From Phycisphaeraceae bacterium (GTDB taxonomy: Bacteria > Planctomycetota > Phycisphaerae > Phycisphaerales > Phycisphaeraceae), in contig JAESSU010000140.1 of NCBI GenBank assembly GCA_016763955.1, positions 1 to 7,181 on the forward strand: 7,181 nucleotides of DNA, in the 5' to 3' direction. The notes beneath the pieces were generated by a model. It was not told where the DNA came from. It did not search any database and was given only the letters and a program-made list of their open reading frames with translations. A program made the translations under genes and the position numbers. This document shows positions 6,032 to 7,181 of the stretch, piece by piece (within the stretch, counting starts at the first letter, position 1; the number at the start of each line of letters is the position of its first letter).

Positions 6032-7181
6032 ATGTGTAAGCCTAATATTGTTTTGATTATGAGCGATCAGCATCACAAACGTGCGATGAGTTTCGCAGGT
6101 CATCCTTACGTTAAAACACCTGCATTGGATCGCCTCGCTTCACGGGGGATTTCGTTTGGGCAGGCTTTTTGTAACTATCCGCTTTGTGGCCCATCAAGAG
6201 CTTCGTTTATGACCGGGCAACATCCTCATGAAACCCGAGTCGTGACAAACCATGGCGAATTTCGAACGGATACACCGACCTTTGCTCATCAGTTTTTAGC
6301 ATCGGGTTATGAAACAATCATTTCTGGACGCATGCACTTTGTCGGAGTAGACCAACGGCATGGTTTTGCACGTCGGCTTATCAGTGATGTCTCGCCAACG
6401 GCATTTCATGCCACCCGTGTGAACCCAAATCCCGTCTTAGCAGACCTAGGCGATACCCCCGGAATGAATAAGCAGGGGATTATCAAAAGTGGCCCGGGCC
6501 GCAGTGGTTACCTTAGCTTTGACGAACATGTCACCCAAGCAACGGTCAAATTCTTCGAAGAACGTAAAAATAATCCTTCGGATAAACCCTATCTGTTGAC
6601 CGTGGGTTATACCATGCCTAACTGTCCGTTCGTTGCTGAGTCGGATGATTTTTATCAATATTGGGATCAGTTGCCCACGCCCGAAACTAGCGAAGAATCG
6701 CTTGGTGAACAGCATCCATTTCATGCTGAACTACGCCGTCATTGGGGGATTAATCCTTTACCTGACGCCCAAGCACAAAAACGTACTGCAGCTGCATACT
6801 ATGGCATGGTGACTCATCTCGACAGACAAGTTGACGCTGTGATGCAAGCCCTTGAAGCTAGTGGCGAAGCACAGAACACGATTGTGGTCTACACGTCCGA
6901 CCACGGCGATCAGCTTGGCGCTCATGGGTTGTGGTGGAAGTCTACTTTCTATGAAGGCTCCGTCGGCGTGCCGTTGATCATCTCACGTCCTAATGACCCT
7001 AGGGCCGGGCAAGAGACGCAGGCCAATGTCAGCTTGATGGATATCGGCCCGACGCTACTAGACCTTGCTGGGTTGGCCCCTTTGCCTGGCGCTAGTGGAC
7101 AGAGCTTTGGTAGTGTGCTTGAGGGTAAGGAAAATGATTGGTGTGATGAAGTTTTTGCAGAGTTATCGAATCCGGGAGCCA
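6032..7181 (+). CDS. Sulfatase, choline-sulfatase-like branch (3' end outside window)
   Basis: This type I sulfatase hydrolyses sulfate esters using a formylglycine made from an active-site cysteine. The 383 residues visible begin MCKPNIVLIMSDQH, with metal ligands expected at D12 and Q13. The CGPSR signature (52-56) marks C52 as the residue to be converted by a maturase not present here. SGRMHFVGVDQRHGF (98-112) resembles the SGKMHFVGPDQLHGF block of choline sulfatases, with arginine R100 where most sulfatases have lysine. SDHGDQLGAHGLWWKSTFYEGS (289-310) supplies further metal and sulfate ligands, including D290, H291 and K303. No signal peptide is present, so the enzyme is probably cytoplasmic. 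It lies 39 bases after the deacetylase gene, with only a weak AAAG site before ATG. The reading frame is open to the window edge; the C-terminal subdomain is missing. The substrate is probably a small sulfated sugar rather than choline sulfate, inferred from the neighbours. Confidence 0.93.
   Translation, partial: MCKPNIVLIMSDQHHKRAMSFAGHPYVKTPALDRLASRGISFGQAFCNYPLCGPSRASFMTGQHPHETRVVTNHGEFRTDTPTFAHQFLASGYETIISGRMHFVGVDQRHGFARRLISDVSPTAFHATRVNPNPVLADLGDTPGMNKQGIIKSGPGRSGYLSFDEHVTQATVKFFEERKNNPSDKPYLLTVGYTMPNCPFVAESDDFYQYWDQLPTPETSEESLGEQHPFHAELRRHWGINPLPDAQAQKRTAAAYYGMVTHLDRQVDAVMQALEASGEAQNTIVVYTSDHGDQLGAHGLWWKSTFYEGSVGVPLIISRPNDPRAGQETQANVSLMDIGPTLLDLAGLAPLPGASGQSFGSVLEGKENDWCDEVFAELSNPGA

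Noticed and set aside
6446..6724. 92-codon open frame on the - strand
   Set aside because: Antisense to the sulfatase coding sequence with no motif of its own.

Overview
The window carries five protein genes, all on the + strand, with short intergenic gaps and no RNA genes, mobile elements or CRISPR arrays that I can see. The base composition is moderate by eye. A phoH gene followed by a 7TM-HD (PgpH/YqfF-type) gene, together with a CxPSR-type sulfatase next to sugar-modifying enzymes, suggests a marine-type planctomycete, perhaps a Phycisphaerae-like lineage. This assignment is inference from gene content only.

Region 1-160 holds no convincing gene. It has a nested inverted repeat (27-76) and a good sigma70-like promoter (75-103) for phoH. 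phoH (161-1258) starts at a TTG codon behind a GAGG ribosome binding site. The 1259-1437 gap holds a nested inverted repeat and a second sigma70-like promoter. It leads into a 781-residue membrane protein (1438-3783) with an extracytoplasmic 7TMR-HDED domain, seven membrane helices and a complete C-terminal HD phosphodiesterase site, probably acting on cyclic di-AMP. PhoH and this protein are often genomic neighbours and usually precede ybeY, but here ybeY does not follow.

The 206-base gap at 3784-3989 separates this housekeeping pair from what looks like a three-gene operon of sugar metabolism. The three genes are an extended-SDR NAD(P)-dependent epimerase/dehydratase (3990-4964), a NodB-type polysaccharide deacetylase (5030-5992) and a sulfatase (6032 to beyond the window end). 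None has a visible signal peptide, so the set looks like a cytoplasmic pathway that would desulfate, deacetylate and oxidise, reduce or epimerise an imported small sugar. The gap upstream contains the most unusual non-coding signal in the window: three copies of a 7-base element (GCAATGC/GCATTGC), one extended into a perfect 12-bp inverted repeat. They could form two mutually exclusive hairpins or serve as operator half-sites around a candidate extended -10 promoter.

I found no wholly new protein system. The best candidates for follow-up are the 3896-3954 repeat element and the cytoplasmic epimerase-deacetylase-sulfatase module.
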